This document shows positions 7,724-16,700 of a stretch of 64,000 nt of DNA, piece by piece. How positions within the stretch are numbered: position 1 is the stretch's first letter; each line of letters opens with the position of its first letter. This DNA comes from Micropruina glycogenica (GTDB lineage Bacteria; Actinomycetota; Actinomycetes; Propionibacteriales; Propionibacteriaceae). The stretch lies in the NCBI RefSeq assembly GCF_039524395.1, contig NZ_BAAAGO010000001.1, one strand, 5' to 3'. The notes beneath the pieces were generated by a model. The model was not told where the DNA came from. It searched no databases and was given only the letters and a program-made list of their open reading frames with translations. Both the position numbers and the translations under genes were made by a program.

Positions 7724-8007
7724 CGCTACTCGATGCCGCTCTCGGTGCAGTTCGCGGCCTTCGCCGAGGTGGGGCCGTCCAGCCAGGTGCTCGACGTGGG
7801 CTGCGGGCTGGGCGCGCTCACCGGCGAACTGGTGCGGTTGGTCGGCGCCGAGAACGTGCTGGCCTGCGACCCGTCCGAACCCTTCGTGGCTGCCTGCGCG
7901 GCCCGCCACCCGGGGGTGGACGTGGGCTCGGTACCGCCGAGCAGGTGCCGTTCGGCGACGACTCGGCCGACGCGGCGCTACTGCCGCGCGATCAACAAAT
8001 AGCGAGC
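7724..8007 (+). pseudogene. SAM-dependent methyltransferase remnant
   Basis: The sequence keeps the N-terminal and motif I part of a class I methyltransferase (PLSVQFAAFAEV, then VLDVGCGLGALTGELVRLVG and the acidic end of strand 2, ACDPSEPF). At about 7922-7930 the coding register moves to another frame (GTAEQVPFGDDSADAAL), which then stops. Most of the C-terminal half is missing, and there is no good start codon with a ribosome binding site. It is a broken gene left between intact neighbours. Confidence 0.65.
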
Positions 8008-8031
8008 GCATCAACCTGACCGGACACTAGG

Positions 8032-9207
8032 TCACCGCGCGGTCTTCACGACCAGTTCGTTGTCTTCGGGGTCGACGATCAGCCAACGGTCGGCAGCTTC
8101 GCCCAGCAGGCGTCCGCCGGCGGTCAGGGCGGTCTCGACGCGCGTTCGGGCCGCGTCCGCCGGCACGGCCAGCTCGAGGTGCATGCGGTTGCGCTGCCGG
8201 CGCCGCTCGACCTCGGCAGGGTCGAGCTCTTGAAAGACCAGCACCGGGTTGAGCCGGCGCGGATCGTTGAGGTCGGTGACGCCCTCGCGCCGGTCAGGCT
8301 CGTAGCCCAGCGCCGCCGCCCAGAACGCCCGCACCGCGGCGACGTCCGCGGCGTCCATGAACAGCTGCACGAAGCGGGGAAGGGTCGCATCGGCCGTGGC
8401 GCCGGCCTCACGAGCCGCCCGCTGCAGCCTGGCCGCAAGCTCGACGAAGTCGAGGTCGAGACCGTGGGCGTCCGCCTCCCAGCGGTCCTTTCCGCTGTCC
8501 AGGACGACCAGGCCGGGGGGCAGGTCGATCAGCAGCGGAAAGCCCGCCTCGTCGGCCAACGCGGCGAGTGCGACGGCCAGCGCACCCTGGGCCGCCGGTG
8601 ACGTGGTGCGATAGCTCGCCACCGCGCCGAACACCGCCTGCCAGTCGCTGGTGGCGTCCGTCTCGCCGAGCGGGTCGCCGGGCACGACGTCGACCTCGTT
8701 GCCGTCGGCGTCGGCGTGGCAAACCCCGTAGGCACCGAACGCCTCGCCCAGACCCGCCTGCTCGACGACGGCGGCGGGTCGCACCACGTCGAGGTGTATG
8801 CGGTTGCGCAGCGGCCGCGCGTCCGCCGACTGCCGTAACGACAGGGCCGGATCTCTGCGCAACGGATCGACCAGGTCGCCCGTCGCCGCAGCTTCGTAGC
8901 CGAGCGCGTCCTGCCAGAACCGGCTCAGTGCGGCCGGGTCGGCGGATTCGACGACCACGCTCAGCTGTTGCAGCACGCCCGGATCGGCGACCAGGCCGAG
9001 CTCCTGTGCCGCCGCCGAGACGTCCCCGGTCTGCTCGGCCGCGTCGAGCCGCACCCGCACACCGGCCGACCGCAGGTCGATCGCGGCGCTGGGCGCCAGG
9101 CCCGCGATGCATGTTGCGAGCGCGGCCGCCGCGCTCAACGAAGGGGCGTCGAACCAGGTTGTCACGACGCCTTCGACCACTCGCCAATCCGAACCGATCG
9201 CCGTCAT
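8032..9207 (-). CDS. Tandem pterin-dehydratase-like/VOC domain protein
   Basis: A 391-residue protein made of two similar halves. Each half starts with a ~90-residue domain resembling pterin-4a-carbinolamine dehydratase (first half DWRVVEGVVTTWFDAPSLSA) and continues with a ~100-residue vicinal-oxygen-chelate (glyoxalase-like) domain (SRFWQDALGYEAA and RAFWAAALGYEPD; RIHLDV and RMHLEL; DADGNEVDVV and DPEDNELVV). The dehydratase-like parts are degenerate, so only the VOC parts may bind ligand or metal. Substrate unknown. The ATG at 9207 has a TACATT box seven bases upstream. It diverges from the glutathione peroxidase gene. Confidence 0.75.
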   Translation of the reverse strand: MTAIGSDWRVVEGVVTTWFDAPSLSAAAALATCIAGLAPSAAIDLRSAGVRVRLDAAEQTGDVSAAAQELGLVADPGVLQQLSVVVESADPAALSRFWQDALGYEAAATGDLVDPLRRDPALSLRQSADARPLRNRIHLDVVRPAAVVEQAGLGEAFGAYGVCHADADGNEVDVVPGDPLGETDATSDWQAVFGAVASYRTTSPAAQGALAVALAALADEAGFPLLIDLPPGLVVLDSGKDRWEADAHGLDLDFVELAARLQRAAREAGATADATLPRFVQLFMDAADVAAVRAFWAAALGYEPDRREGVTDLNDPRRLNPVLVFQELDPAEVERRRQRNRMHLELAVPADAARTRVETALTAGGRLLGEAADRWLIVDPEDNELVVKTAR

Positions 9208-9331
9208 GAGCGGCAATGTAGGCCACAACCGTGACGATCTGCGTCCGGTTGCCCAACGAAGAAACCGCAGCGCACACGGAATGAAATCTCCACGCAGGGA
9301 ATATCGCGGTCACGTGCGGCCTTGTCGACGT

Positions 9332-9826
9332 GTGACCACTTCACCGGAACCCACCACCCTCGCCGACTTCGAAGCCCGCCGCATCACCGGCCAGGACCAG
9401 CGCCTGGCCGACTATCTCGGCTCGGTGGTGCTGGTGGTGAACACGGCGTCCAAGTGCGGTCTGACTCCGCAGTTCCAGGGTCTCGAGTCGCTGTACAGCG
9501 ACCTGCGCGAGCAGGGGCTGGTGGTGCTCGGCTTTCCCTGCGACCAGTTCGCGAACCAGGAGTTCGCCGACGACGCCGAGACCGCCGACTTCTGCCAGCT
9601 CAACTACGGCGTCACCTTTCCGATGTTCGCCAAGGTGGACGTCAACGGTGCCGACGCGCATCCGCTGTTCGGCTGGCTGCGCTCCGAGAAGGGCGGCGTG
9701 CTGAATGATGCGATCAAGTGGAACTTCACCAAGTTCCTGATCGACCGCGAGGGACGTCCGGTGCGCCGGTACGCCCCGACCGTCGAGCCGGCCGCCATCG
9801 AGGCCGACATCAGAAAGCTGCTCTAG
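9332..9826 (+). CDS. Glutathione peroxidase family protein
   Basis: A 164-residue thiol peroxidase of the GPx fold. It has the peroxidatic Cys42 in NTASKCGLTPQ, the FPCDQF motif whose Cys can resolve the disulfide as in thioredoxin-dependent members, and WNFTKFLID near the C-terminus. It should reduce hydrogen peroxide or lipid peroxides in the cytosol, probably with thioredoxin or a low-molecular-weight thiol. The codon at the active site is TGC, not UGA. The GTG at 9332 was chosen because homology begins there; the frame is open further upstream through unrelated sequence. Confidence 0.9.
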   Translation: MTTSPEPTTLADFEARRITGQDQRLADYLGSVVLVVNTASKCGLTPQFQGLESLYSDLREQGLVVLGFPCDQFANQEFADDAETADFCQLNYGVTFPMFAKVDVNGADAHPLFGWLRSEKGGVLNDAIKWNFTKFLIDREGRPVRRYAPTVEPAAIEADIRKLL

Positions 9827-9840
9827 TAACAACTGATTCT

Positions 9841-9898
9841 CGCTGGTCGAGCCTGTCGAGCCCCCTCAACGCCGTGGTATCGACAAGCTCGACCAGCG
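9841..9898. repeat. REP-A inverted pair (hairpin) after peroxidase gene
   Basis: Two 19-bp arms, 9841-9859 and 9880-9898, pair with one mismatch around a 20-base loop. They carry the REP-A core CGACAAGCTCGACCAG. The hairpin lies 15 bases after the peroxidase stop and next to the hydrolase remnant, so it may end transcription in both directions. Confidence 0.75.
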
Positions 9899-9925
9899 GT
9901 GATCTCAGCGCTCGGAGAGTTCTCG

Positions 9926-10165
9926 TCAGAGGCCGGCGAGAAACTCGCGGATCAGCAGGTTCACCTTGACCGGATCGCGGCCTGCACCAGGTGCCCGCCG
10001 CCCTCGATCACGACCGACCGTCCACCGGTCAGCTCGGCCAGCCGAGGTCCGCGCCGAGGGTCCTGGCAGACGTCCATCGATCCCGAGATGACCAGCACGG
10101 GGCACCGCACCTGAGCGCAGACGGCCTCGGCCCCGGCGCCCACGAACCGATCGTCGTGCGGGGCG
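9926..10165 (-). pseudogene. Alpha/beta hydrolase 3' remnant
   Basis: The minus strand encodes the C-terminal end of an alpha/beta hydrolase: CPVLVISGSMD with the acid residue of the triad, then GGGHLVQA with the catalytic His. A one-base shift right after this motif splits the end; the other frame continues DPVKVNLLIREFLAGL to a stop at 9926. The 5' two thirds with the nucleophile elbow are absent, because the DUF2207 gene starts at 10218 on the other strand. It is a truncated and frameshifted relic. Confidence 0.7.
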
Positions 10166-10217
10166 TCACACTCGAACTACCGGCGGCAATGCTTCCCTGG
10201 CTTGTTAGCGTGGAGGC

Positions 10218-12017
10218 ATGCGACGTTTGCTGGTACTACTGGCCGGTTTGGGAGTCTTTCTGCTCAGCGTGCTGCCCGCGCCCCGGGCCCTGGCCGATTC
10301 GGCCGACGACAGCATCAAGCGGTACGCGGTCACCGCCGACGCGGCGAAAGACGGCACCACCACGGTCACGCTCGACTTCGACTTCGACTTCGGGCGTGAC
10401 TCGGGCCACGGTCCCTACATCACCCTGCCGCTGCGGCAAGAGATCGCGAACGATCCCGATCACTGGCGCATGCTCGACGTCACCGTGGGTCAGGTGACCA
10501 GTCCGTCCGGGGCCAGCGACGACGTGCAGACCCAGACCAAAGACGGCAACCTGCTGATTCGGGTGGGCAGTGAGTTTCGCACCTGGTCGGGCACTCAGAA
10601 GTACCGGATCACCTACACGATTCGCGGCCTGATCGCCCCGAAGCAGGCGACGTCGGGGCTGGACGAGTTCAACTGGAACGTGATCGGCACCGGCTGGGAG
10701 GTGCCGATCAGCAACATCACCGTGAAGGTGACCGGCCCCGCGGACGTCACCAAGGCGGCCTGCTTCGCCGGCGGCGACCTGACCTCGTCGTGCGAGTCGA
10801 GTGACAAATCGGGCACCAGCGCCACGTTCAAGCAGGCGTCCGTCGACCCCGGCGAGCCCCTGCAGGTGGTGACCGGCTTTCCCGCCGGCACCTTCGTGGG
10901 TGCCGAGCCGCGGCTCGAGAAGCGGCTGACCGTCGGCAACATGTTCCCGGTCACCCCGGTGACCGGGGGCATCGCGGCAGTACTCACCGCGGTGGGGCTG
11001 GGCGCCCTGCTGCGCCGCACCCGCCGCGGCGCCCGTGACGAGGTGTATCTGGGCCTGACGCCGGGCGTGGTGCCGGCCGAGGGTCAGCAGGTCAGCGTCG
11101 GCTACGCAGCCGATAAGACGCCCGTGGCGGTGCAGTTCACGCCTCCGCGCGGTGCCCGTCCGGGTGAGGTGGGGGTGCTGGTCGATTCGACGGCCAACAA
11201 CGTCGACATCACCGCCACCATGATCGACCTGGCAGTTCGCGGCCACCTGCGCATCGAACAGCAGGGCAAGAAGGATTGGACGTTCGTGCAGTTGGGCGGC
11301 CGCGACCAACTGGTCGGTTACGAGCAGAACCTGCTGAGCAAGCTGTTTCAGCACGGCTCGACGGTCACCACCGATGAGTTGCGCGACCGCGACTACTCCG
11401 GTGTGCTCGAAGACACCCGCAGCAAGCTGTACCAACGGGTGACCAGCGAACTGGGCTGGTTTCGGCGCAGCCCGAACGCCTCCCGTGGCCTGGCCATCGC
11501 AGGCGGCGTCGCGTTGATCGCCGCCGGGGCGGCACTCGGCTTCGCGCTCGGACTGGTGGGATTCGGCCTGGTGGCCCTGCCGTTCGTGATCTGCGGAGTG
11601 CTGATGCTGGCGCTGAACAACCGGTTCCCCAGCCGCACCGCCGACGGGTCGGCCGTGCTGGCCCAGGCCAAGGGCTTCGAGCTCTACCTGACCACGGCAG
11701 AGGCCGACCAGATCAAGTTCGAAGAGGGCGTCGACATCTTCAGCCGCTACCTGCCCTACGCGATCGTGTTCGGAGTCGCCGAGCGCTGGGCCAAGATCTT
11801 CGAGCAACTGGCCGCGCAGGGCCTCTACGTGGCCGACAACTCCTGGTACATCGGGTACGGCTACGGCACCCTGTTCAACGCCGGCTTCACCTCATCGCTC
11901 GACCAGTTGGCCAACACGATGTCGAGTTCGATGCAGGCGGCCACCTCGGCCAGCAGCGGCGGCTCGGGGTTCAGCGGTGGTGGCGGCTTCGGCGGCGGCG
12001 GTGGCGGCGGCTGGTGA
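10218..12017 (+). CDS. DUF2207 domain membrane protein
   Basis: A 599-residue membrane protein. Residues 1-26 are a signal peptide ending in ALADS. An extracellular beta-rich DUF2207 domain (~30-235) follows, then a transmembrane segment at ~240-262, a cytosolic region, a hydrophobic hairpin at ~420-466, a helical region with SRYLPYAIVFGVAERWA, and a Gly/Ser-rich tail ending in a run of Gly before Trp. This layout and the glycine-rich end are standard for the family, whose function is unknown. A TAGCGT box ends six bases before the ATG, and GGAGG is too close to serve as a ribosome site, so the mRNA is probably leaderless. Confidence 0.85.
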   Translation: MRRLLVLLAGLGVFLLSVLPAPRALADSADDSIKRYAVTADAAKDGTTTVTLDFDFDFGRDSGHGPYITLPLRQEIANDPDHWRMLDVTVGQVTSPSGASDDVQTQTKDGNLLIRVGSEFRTWSGTQKYRITYTIRGLIAPKQATSGLDEFNWNVIGTGWEVPISNITVKVTGPADVTKAACFAGGDLTSSCESSDKSGTSATFKQASVDPGEPLQVVTGFPAGTFVGAEPRLEKRLTVGNMFPVTPVTGGIAAVLTAVGLGALLRRTRRGARDEVYLGLTPGVVPAEGQQVSVGYAADKTPVAVQFTPPRGARPGEVGVLVDSTANNVDITATMIDLAVRGHLRIEQQGKKDWTFVQLGGRDQLVGYEQNLLSKLFQHGSTVTTDELRDRDYSGVLEDTRSKLYQRVTSELGWFRRSPNASRGLAIAGGVALIAAGAALGFALGLVGFGLVALPFVICGVLMLALNNRFPSRTADGSAVLAQAKGFELYLTTAEADQIKFEEGVDIFSRYLPYAIVFGVAERWAKIFEQLAAQGLYVADNSWYIGYGYGTLFNAGFTSSLDQLANTMSSSMQAATSASSGGSGFSGGGGFGGGGGGGW

Positions 12018-12023
12018 GTCGTC

Positions 12024-12075
12024 GGTCAAGCCTTGCCGAGACCACGAGTGATCAGGGGTTTCGACAAGCTCAACC
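12024..12075. repeat. REP-A hairpin between convergent genes
   Basis: GGTCAAGCCTTGCCGAGACC (12024-12043) faces GGTTTCGACAAGCTCAACC (12057-12075) as an imperfect inverted repeat. It fills the gap between the DUF2207 stop and the GyrI-like stop, whose TGA lies inside the right arm. A bidirectional terminator role is likely from position. Confidence 0.65.
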
Positions 12076-12543
12076 AACGAGTAGGTACAGGTCGGTGCGC
12101 AGGGTGGTCGGGTCGACGTCGGGCCCCGGTTCGCTGACGTAGACCTCGAGCATGGCGCTGGGCGTCAGCCCATGGCTGCGGGCGTGCTCGTCGAGCAGCC
12201 CCCACGACTGGGGCAGCGACCCGTACGACCCGAGGTGGCTGATCGTGAGGGCTCGTCCGGCCGGCAGTTGCGACGGTTGCACCGGCACCGGGCCCTCGAT
12301 CGTGGCCGGCAGGGGTTCGGCCAGCGGAAAGCCGAGCTCGAGGTCGAAGGTGCGGCCCGGGTCGCCCCGGTACACCGCGAAGGGCGGGCCGGTCACCGCG
12401 ACACCCGTCTTGAGAATGGCTGGGTAGCCGCCGTCGAAGAGCGGACGCAACTCGGCCACCGTGACGCCCGGGTGGCGCACCACGGCGGTGGGGGCCGCCT
12501 CGAGAGTGGTGGGGGTCGGTTCGGTGATCACATCCGTGTTCAT
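12070..12543 (-). CDS. GyrI-like small-molecule-binding domain protein
   Basis: A 157-residue protein resembling the stand-alone GyrI/AraC-effector-binding fold: PPFAVYRGD, ELGFPLAEPL, PAGRALTISHLGSYGSL, then SAMLEVYVSEPGPDVDP near the end, ordered as in the tandem repeats of this fold. Such domains bind hydrophobic small molecules or cations and often sense drugs. The ATG overlaps the stop of the HxlR regulator (TGATG), so it is cotranscribed and may modulate or report the same signal. The stop codon lies in a REP-A copy, so the C-terminus may have been reset by repeat insertion. Confidence 0.75.
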   Translation of the reverse strand: MNTDVITEPTPTTLEAAPTAVVRHPGVTVAELRPLFDGGYPAILKTGVAVTGPPFAVYRGDPGRTFDLELGFPLAEPLPATIEGPVPVQPSQLPAGRALTISHLGSYGSLPQSWGLLDEHARSHGLTPSAMLEVYVSEPGPDVDPTTLRTDLYLLVG

Positions 12544-12917
12544 CGGTCCAGTCTGCCCCCGACGCGGTCGTATGCGCGCCGCGAGTCGACCACAGCGTCC
12601 ATGTGCTCGGTGGCCCAGGTCTGCAGCGCGCGCAGCGGCTCTTGCAGGGTGTGGCCGGCTTCGGTGAGCCGATACTCGACGCGGGGCGGTACCTCGGCGT
12701 ACACCGTTCGCGTGATCAGGCCGTCGCGTTCGAGGCTGCGCAGCGTCTGGGTGAGCATCTTCTGCGAGATACCGACCACCCGGCGGCCGAGTTCGCTGAA
12801 CCGGTGCGGACCGTCGCTCAGCACGCCCACCACCAGCACCGTCCAACGGTCGCCGATGCGGTCGAGCAGCATGCGGCTCGGGCAGTCGCCGCGGTAGGGA
12901 TCCCATTCCGCACTCAT
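12540..12917 (-). CDS. HxlR family winged-helix transcriptional regulator
   Basis: A 125-residue regulator with the family pattern: Cys12 in DCPSRMLLDRIGDRWTVLVV, FSELGRRVVGISQKMLTQTL as the recognition helix region, and the wing VPPRVEYRLTEAGHTL. A single N-terminal Cys in this position senses aldehydes or oxidants in HxlR/YodB-type proteins. It diverges from a reductase gene, and two identical ACTTACTCTC sites lie in the shared promoter region, so it probably controls both directions. It is coupled to the GyrI-like gene downstream. Confidence 0.9.
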   Translation of the reverse strand: MSAEWDPYRGDCPSRMLLDRIGDRWTVLVVGVLSDGPHRFSELGRRVVGISQKMLTQTLRSLERDGLITRTVYAEVPPRVEYRLTEAGHTLQEPLRALQTWATEHMDAVVDSRRAYDRVGGRLDR

Positions 12918-12947
12918 CGCGCCTCCAAGCTGACCAAGAAGTGAGTT

Positions 12948-12989
12948 ACTTACTCTCAGGTGCCTTATTGCCTCAAGAAACTTACTCTC
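12948..12989. promoter_or_regulatory. Direct-repeat operator candidate for HxlR regulator
   Basis: ACTTACTCTC occurs at 12948-12957 and again at 12980-12989, 32 bases apart or three helical turns, in the divergent region between the HxlR gene and the NAD(P)-binding reductase. GTAACT at 12995-13000 mirrors part of the site (AGTTAC at 12945-12950). Confidence 0.5.
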
Positions 12990-13045
12990 CTATGGTAACT
13001 AGTGAAGCCCCGGTGGGGGAAGTCGATCGAAGGAAGAAACAAACA

Positions 13046-13690
13046 ATGGCAAGCATCACCGTTCTGGGCGGCACCGGCTACGCCGGTGGCCACATCGTCG
13101 ACGAGGCTGCGGCCCGTGGGCACCGGGTCACCTCGTGGTCGCGCTCGCTGCCCGAGCGACAGGTCGAGGGCGTCACCTACCGCACCGGCTCGGTGACCGA
13201 CGAGGTCACCCTCGCCGAGGCCGTCCAAGGCGCCGATGTGGTGATTCTGGCGCTGTCGCCGCGCGGCCCGATGGCCGGTGAGGTCGAGAAGGTGGCCGAC
13301 GCGCTGATCACCCGGCTGACCGGCACCGACACCCGGCTGGGCGTGATCGGCGGCGCGGGCTCGCTGCAGGTCGCACCGGGCGGGCCGCGCCTGGTCGACG
13401 GCGACGGCTTTCCCGACGCGTTCAAGGCCGAAGCGCTGGAGTTGACCCGGGTGCTCACAGAACTGCGGGCGTCCGACGACAGCCTGGACTGGTTCTTTCT
13501 CAGCCCGGCGGCCAACTTCGGCGCCTACAACCCCGGTGAGCGCACCGGCCACTACCGGGTGGGCGGCGACGTGCTGCTGACCGACGAGCAGGGCACGTCC
13601 GCCATCTCGGGTGAGGATCTGGCCGTGGCTGTCGTGGACGAGATCGAGCAGCCTGCCCACCGGCGCGAACGGTTCACCGTGGCCTACTGA
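13046..13690 (+). CDS. NAD(P)-binding NmrA/SDR-like reductase
   Basis: A 214-residue atypical short-chain dehydrogenase with the N-terminal nucleotide motif GGTGYAGG at residues 8-15, then a strand-helix pattern with ADVVILALSPRGP and VIGGAGSLQVAPGG. It resembles YwnB/NmrA-like NAD(P)-dependent epimerase or reductase proteins, which often sit next to HxlR regulators and respond to quinones or aldehydes. The ATG at 13046 has AAGGAAG upstream; the frame is open earlier but without homology. Expression is probably controlled by the divergent HxlR protein. Confidence 0.85.
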   Translation: MASITVLGGTGYAGGHIVDEAAARGHRVTSWSRSLPERQVEGVTYRTGSVTDEVTLAEAVQGADVVILALSPRGPMAGEVEKVADALITRLTGTDTRLGVIGGAGSLQVAPGGPRLVDGDGFPDAFKAEALELTRVLTELRASDDSLDWFFLSPAANFGAYNPGERTGHYRVGGDVLLTDEQGTSAISGEDLAVAVVDEIEQPAHRRERFTVAY

Positions 13691-13751
13691 GGGCCCGGTC
13701 GTGCCCCTCGGCTGACAGAATGGCCGAGAGTACGTGAGTCGAGGGGTGACG

Positions 13752-16700
13752 ATGGTCTTCGATCGGTTGAAGTCGATGCTGGGCGGCCGCGTGGACGGGC
13801 CCAGCGAGCCGTTGCGCCAAGCCCTGCTGCCGATCAACGCCGTCTCGAACCCACTGTACGTACGCGCACTCGCCTTCGTGCACGACGGAAGTTCGCCCGA
13901 GGTGCTGCTCGAGTTGGACGGCGCACACCAGCCGGAGCTGATGACGTTGCTCAAGTACCCCGCTCAGCTGCAGTCGTGGAGCCGGTGGCTGCCTGACGAC
14001 GTGAAAGTTCGCCTGCGCGAGGCGGGGGTGTCGGGCGACCCCAACAAGACGGTGCCGAACTCGCGCTCGCAGCTGTACCGCAACACAACCTTGACCCAGC
14101 CGCAGTTTCTGCGGTTCGGCTATGTGCTGGCTGCGATCGGTCACGGGCCCAACCGCCAAGTACCGGGGGTGCCGAAGTGGCTGACCGCGTTGGCCAACGA
14201 CTTGTGCATGGTGCTCGACCGGGCGGCTTTGCCGCACCTGCACTGGCCGCCGGAACGCTTCGCCGACTTGCTGAGGAACGATGGCATGGCCGAGGGCGAC
14301 ATCGCCGCCACGGTGCTGCTCGCGTTGAGCGAACAGGCGAACATCTACGGCAGTTCGGTGGTGCAGCCGCATGAGCTGCCGGGCATCGACAACTACCTGC
14401 TCGGTTTCGGCCACCAAATCCCTCCGCAAGCGGTGCTGCGGCTCAGCGCCGACGGTCGCAAAGGCATCGCCGAGCGTGTCACGGCGAACCCGGCGGTTGG
14501 CCCCGTGCTGGCTCCGATCATCGCTCGGCTGGCCATTGACAAGGCGAAGGGCGTGCGTGCCGCAGCGATCGCGGCGCTGGCGTTGCTGCCCGGCGACCTG
14601 CAGACCAACGCGTTGAGGCCGGTGCTGCTGACGGCTCCGGTAGCACAAAGCGCAGAACTCATCGAGTACCTGTCGCGCACCCAGGCCGGCGGAGCGCTGC
14701 TCGACGAGGCGGTGGGCAACGGGGCCAAGCTGGGCGGCGCGGTCGACAAGGCCAACGCTCGACGTGAGGCCCTGCACGCCTCGGCCGAGGTGCAACCGCT
14801 GATCGTGCCCCCGTTCGTCCCACTGCCCGACGCACTCGACGAGGCGCTGGCTTTCCAGCAGCTGCGCAGCTACGTCGACGCCGCGCTGAACCGTTCGCAG
14901 GGCGGCCAGTTCGAATGGCAGAAGCAGCAGGCGCAGCTCTGGCGCCAGCTCACCGACGGTGACCTGCAGCAGATCGTGCGCGCTGCCCAGGGCGGGCCGA
15001 AACCCAAGGTGCTGCAGCACTTCAACACGGTGCAGCTCGCCCAATCGGTGCCCGCGTTCAACCTGGTGCACCTGATGCGGCTCGAGACGAACCCCAAGCG
15101 CAACTCTGTGCAGTGGCTGGTGCCCCACCGCATCGAGCAGCTCACCGATCTTCGTCAGGTGGACGACGCCGTCGTGCGTACGTTGAATACCCGCGAAGCG
15201 TTCGACATGGTGCCGCGGCTGGCCCGCGAGTCGAGCTGGGGCACCACCCTCGACCCCGAGGTGACCTGGCCCTGGTTCGCGGTGCACCTGGACGTCTTGC
15301 AGGCCTGGTTGAGCGGCGACGCCACCGACGTGGCGGACGCGCTGGCCGTGCTGGCCGGCTTCCCCACCATTCCGCCCGTGGTGCTGCCCAGTGTCTCGGC
15401 CGTGGCGCTGGGCACCTCGCGGCGCAACCGGCCGACCGCACAGGCTCTGCTGGCCCGGCACGGCGCGGCCCCGACGCTCGCCGCCCAGGGTCTGGCCGAC
15501 GGCAAGGGCGAGTTGCGGGCGGCGTCCGCGGCCTGGCTGGCCACGATCGGCGACCCGGCGGCGGTGCCGGTGCTACGCAAGGCCCTGGCGGCCGAGAAGC
15601 GTGAGGTGCCGCGGGCCGCGATGCTGGCCGCGCTGCAGCAATTGGGCGACGACATCTCGGCCGACCTCGGGCCCGATGCCCTGCTCGCAGAAGCGGTGAA
15701 GGGGCTGAAGGCGAAGATCCCGCCGGCGCTGGACTGGTTCGGCTTCGACCACCTGCCCGCGCTCAGCTGGGCCGACGGATCGTCCGTCGACCCGCGCATC
15801 GGCACCTGGTGGGTGGTGTTGGCTAACAAGCTGAAAGACCCCGACGGCTCGGGCCTACTCGACCTGTACGTCGGCCGGCTCGCACCCGAGTCGGGCGAGG
15901 CGCTGGGCCGGTTCGTGCTCGACTCGTGGATCGCGCAAGACACCCGGCACCCAGACCAGGAGCAGAGCCGGGCGCATGCCGCCGCGCTCGGCCCGCAGCG
16001 GTACCAGTGGGCGCAAGACACGCTGAAGCGAATCCTGGCCCGGCCGCAGACCGACCCCCAGTACCTGGGCTGGGTGCGCGAGAACGCCGCCCGTCCGGTC
16101 GAGCAGCACGTGCGCGACGCGTTCAACGAGCACCAGGCCACCTATCTGGGCTCGGCCGCCGCGCACCGCGGCCTGCTCGCCCTGACCACCCGCGTGCCGG
16201 GCATCGAACTCGCGGGCGCCGTGCAGGCCTACATCCGCAGCCACGGTGCGCGCCGGGCCCAGGTGGACGCGCTGATGTACCCGCTGTACGCCAACGGCCA
16301 GCCGGCCGCCGTGCAGCTGCTGCTGTCGATCTCGAGGCGGTTCAAGCAGGCCAGCGTGCAGGCCACCGCGGCCGCGCTGGTCGAGCGGCTGGCCGACCGG
16401 CGCGGTTGGACGGCCGACGAGCTCGCCGACCGCACCATTCCCACCGCGGGCTTCGACGCCGATGCGCTGCTGCGGCTCGACTTCGGCTCGCGCCAATTCA
16501 TCGGACGGGCCACGCCCGCCGGCACCATCGAGCTCAGCACCGACAACGGCAAGCCGATCAAGGCGCTGCCCGCCGCCCGCGAGGCCGACGACGACGAACT
16601 GGTCAAGGCGGCCAAGAAGCAGCTGACCACCTCGCGCAAAGAGCTCAAGGCGGTGCTCGCTCAGCAGACCGCCCGGCTGTACGAGGCGATGTGCTCCGGC

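Noticed and set aside
9332..9826. Selenocysteine glutathione peroxidase
   Set aside because: The active-site codon is TGC, so it is a cysteine enzyme.
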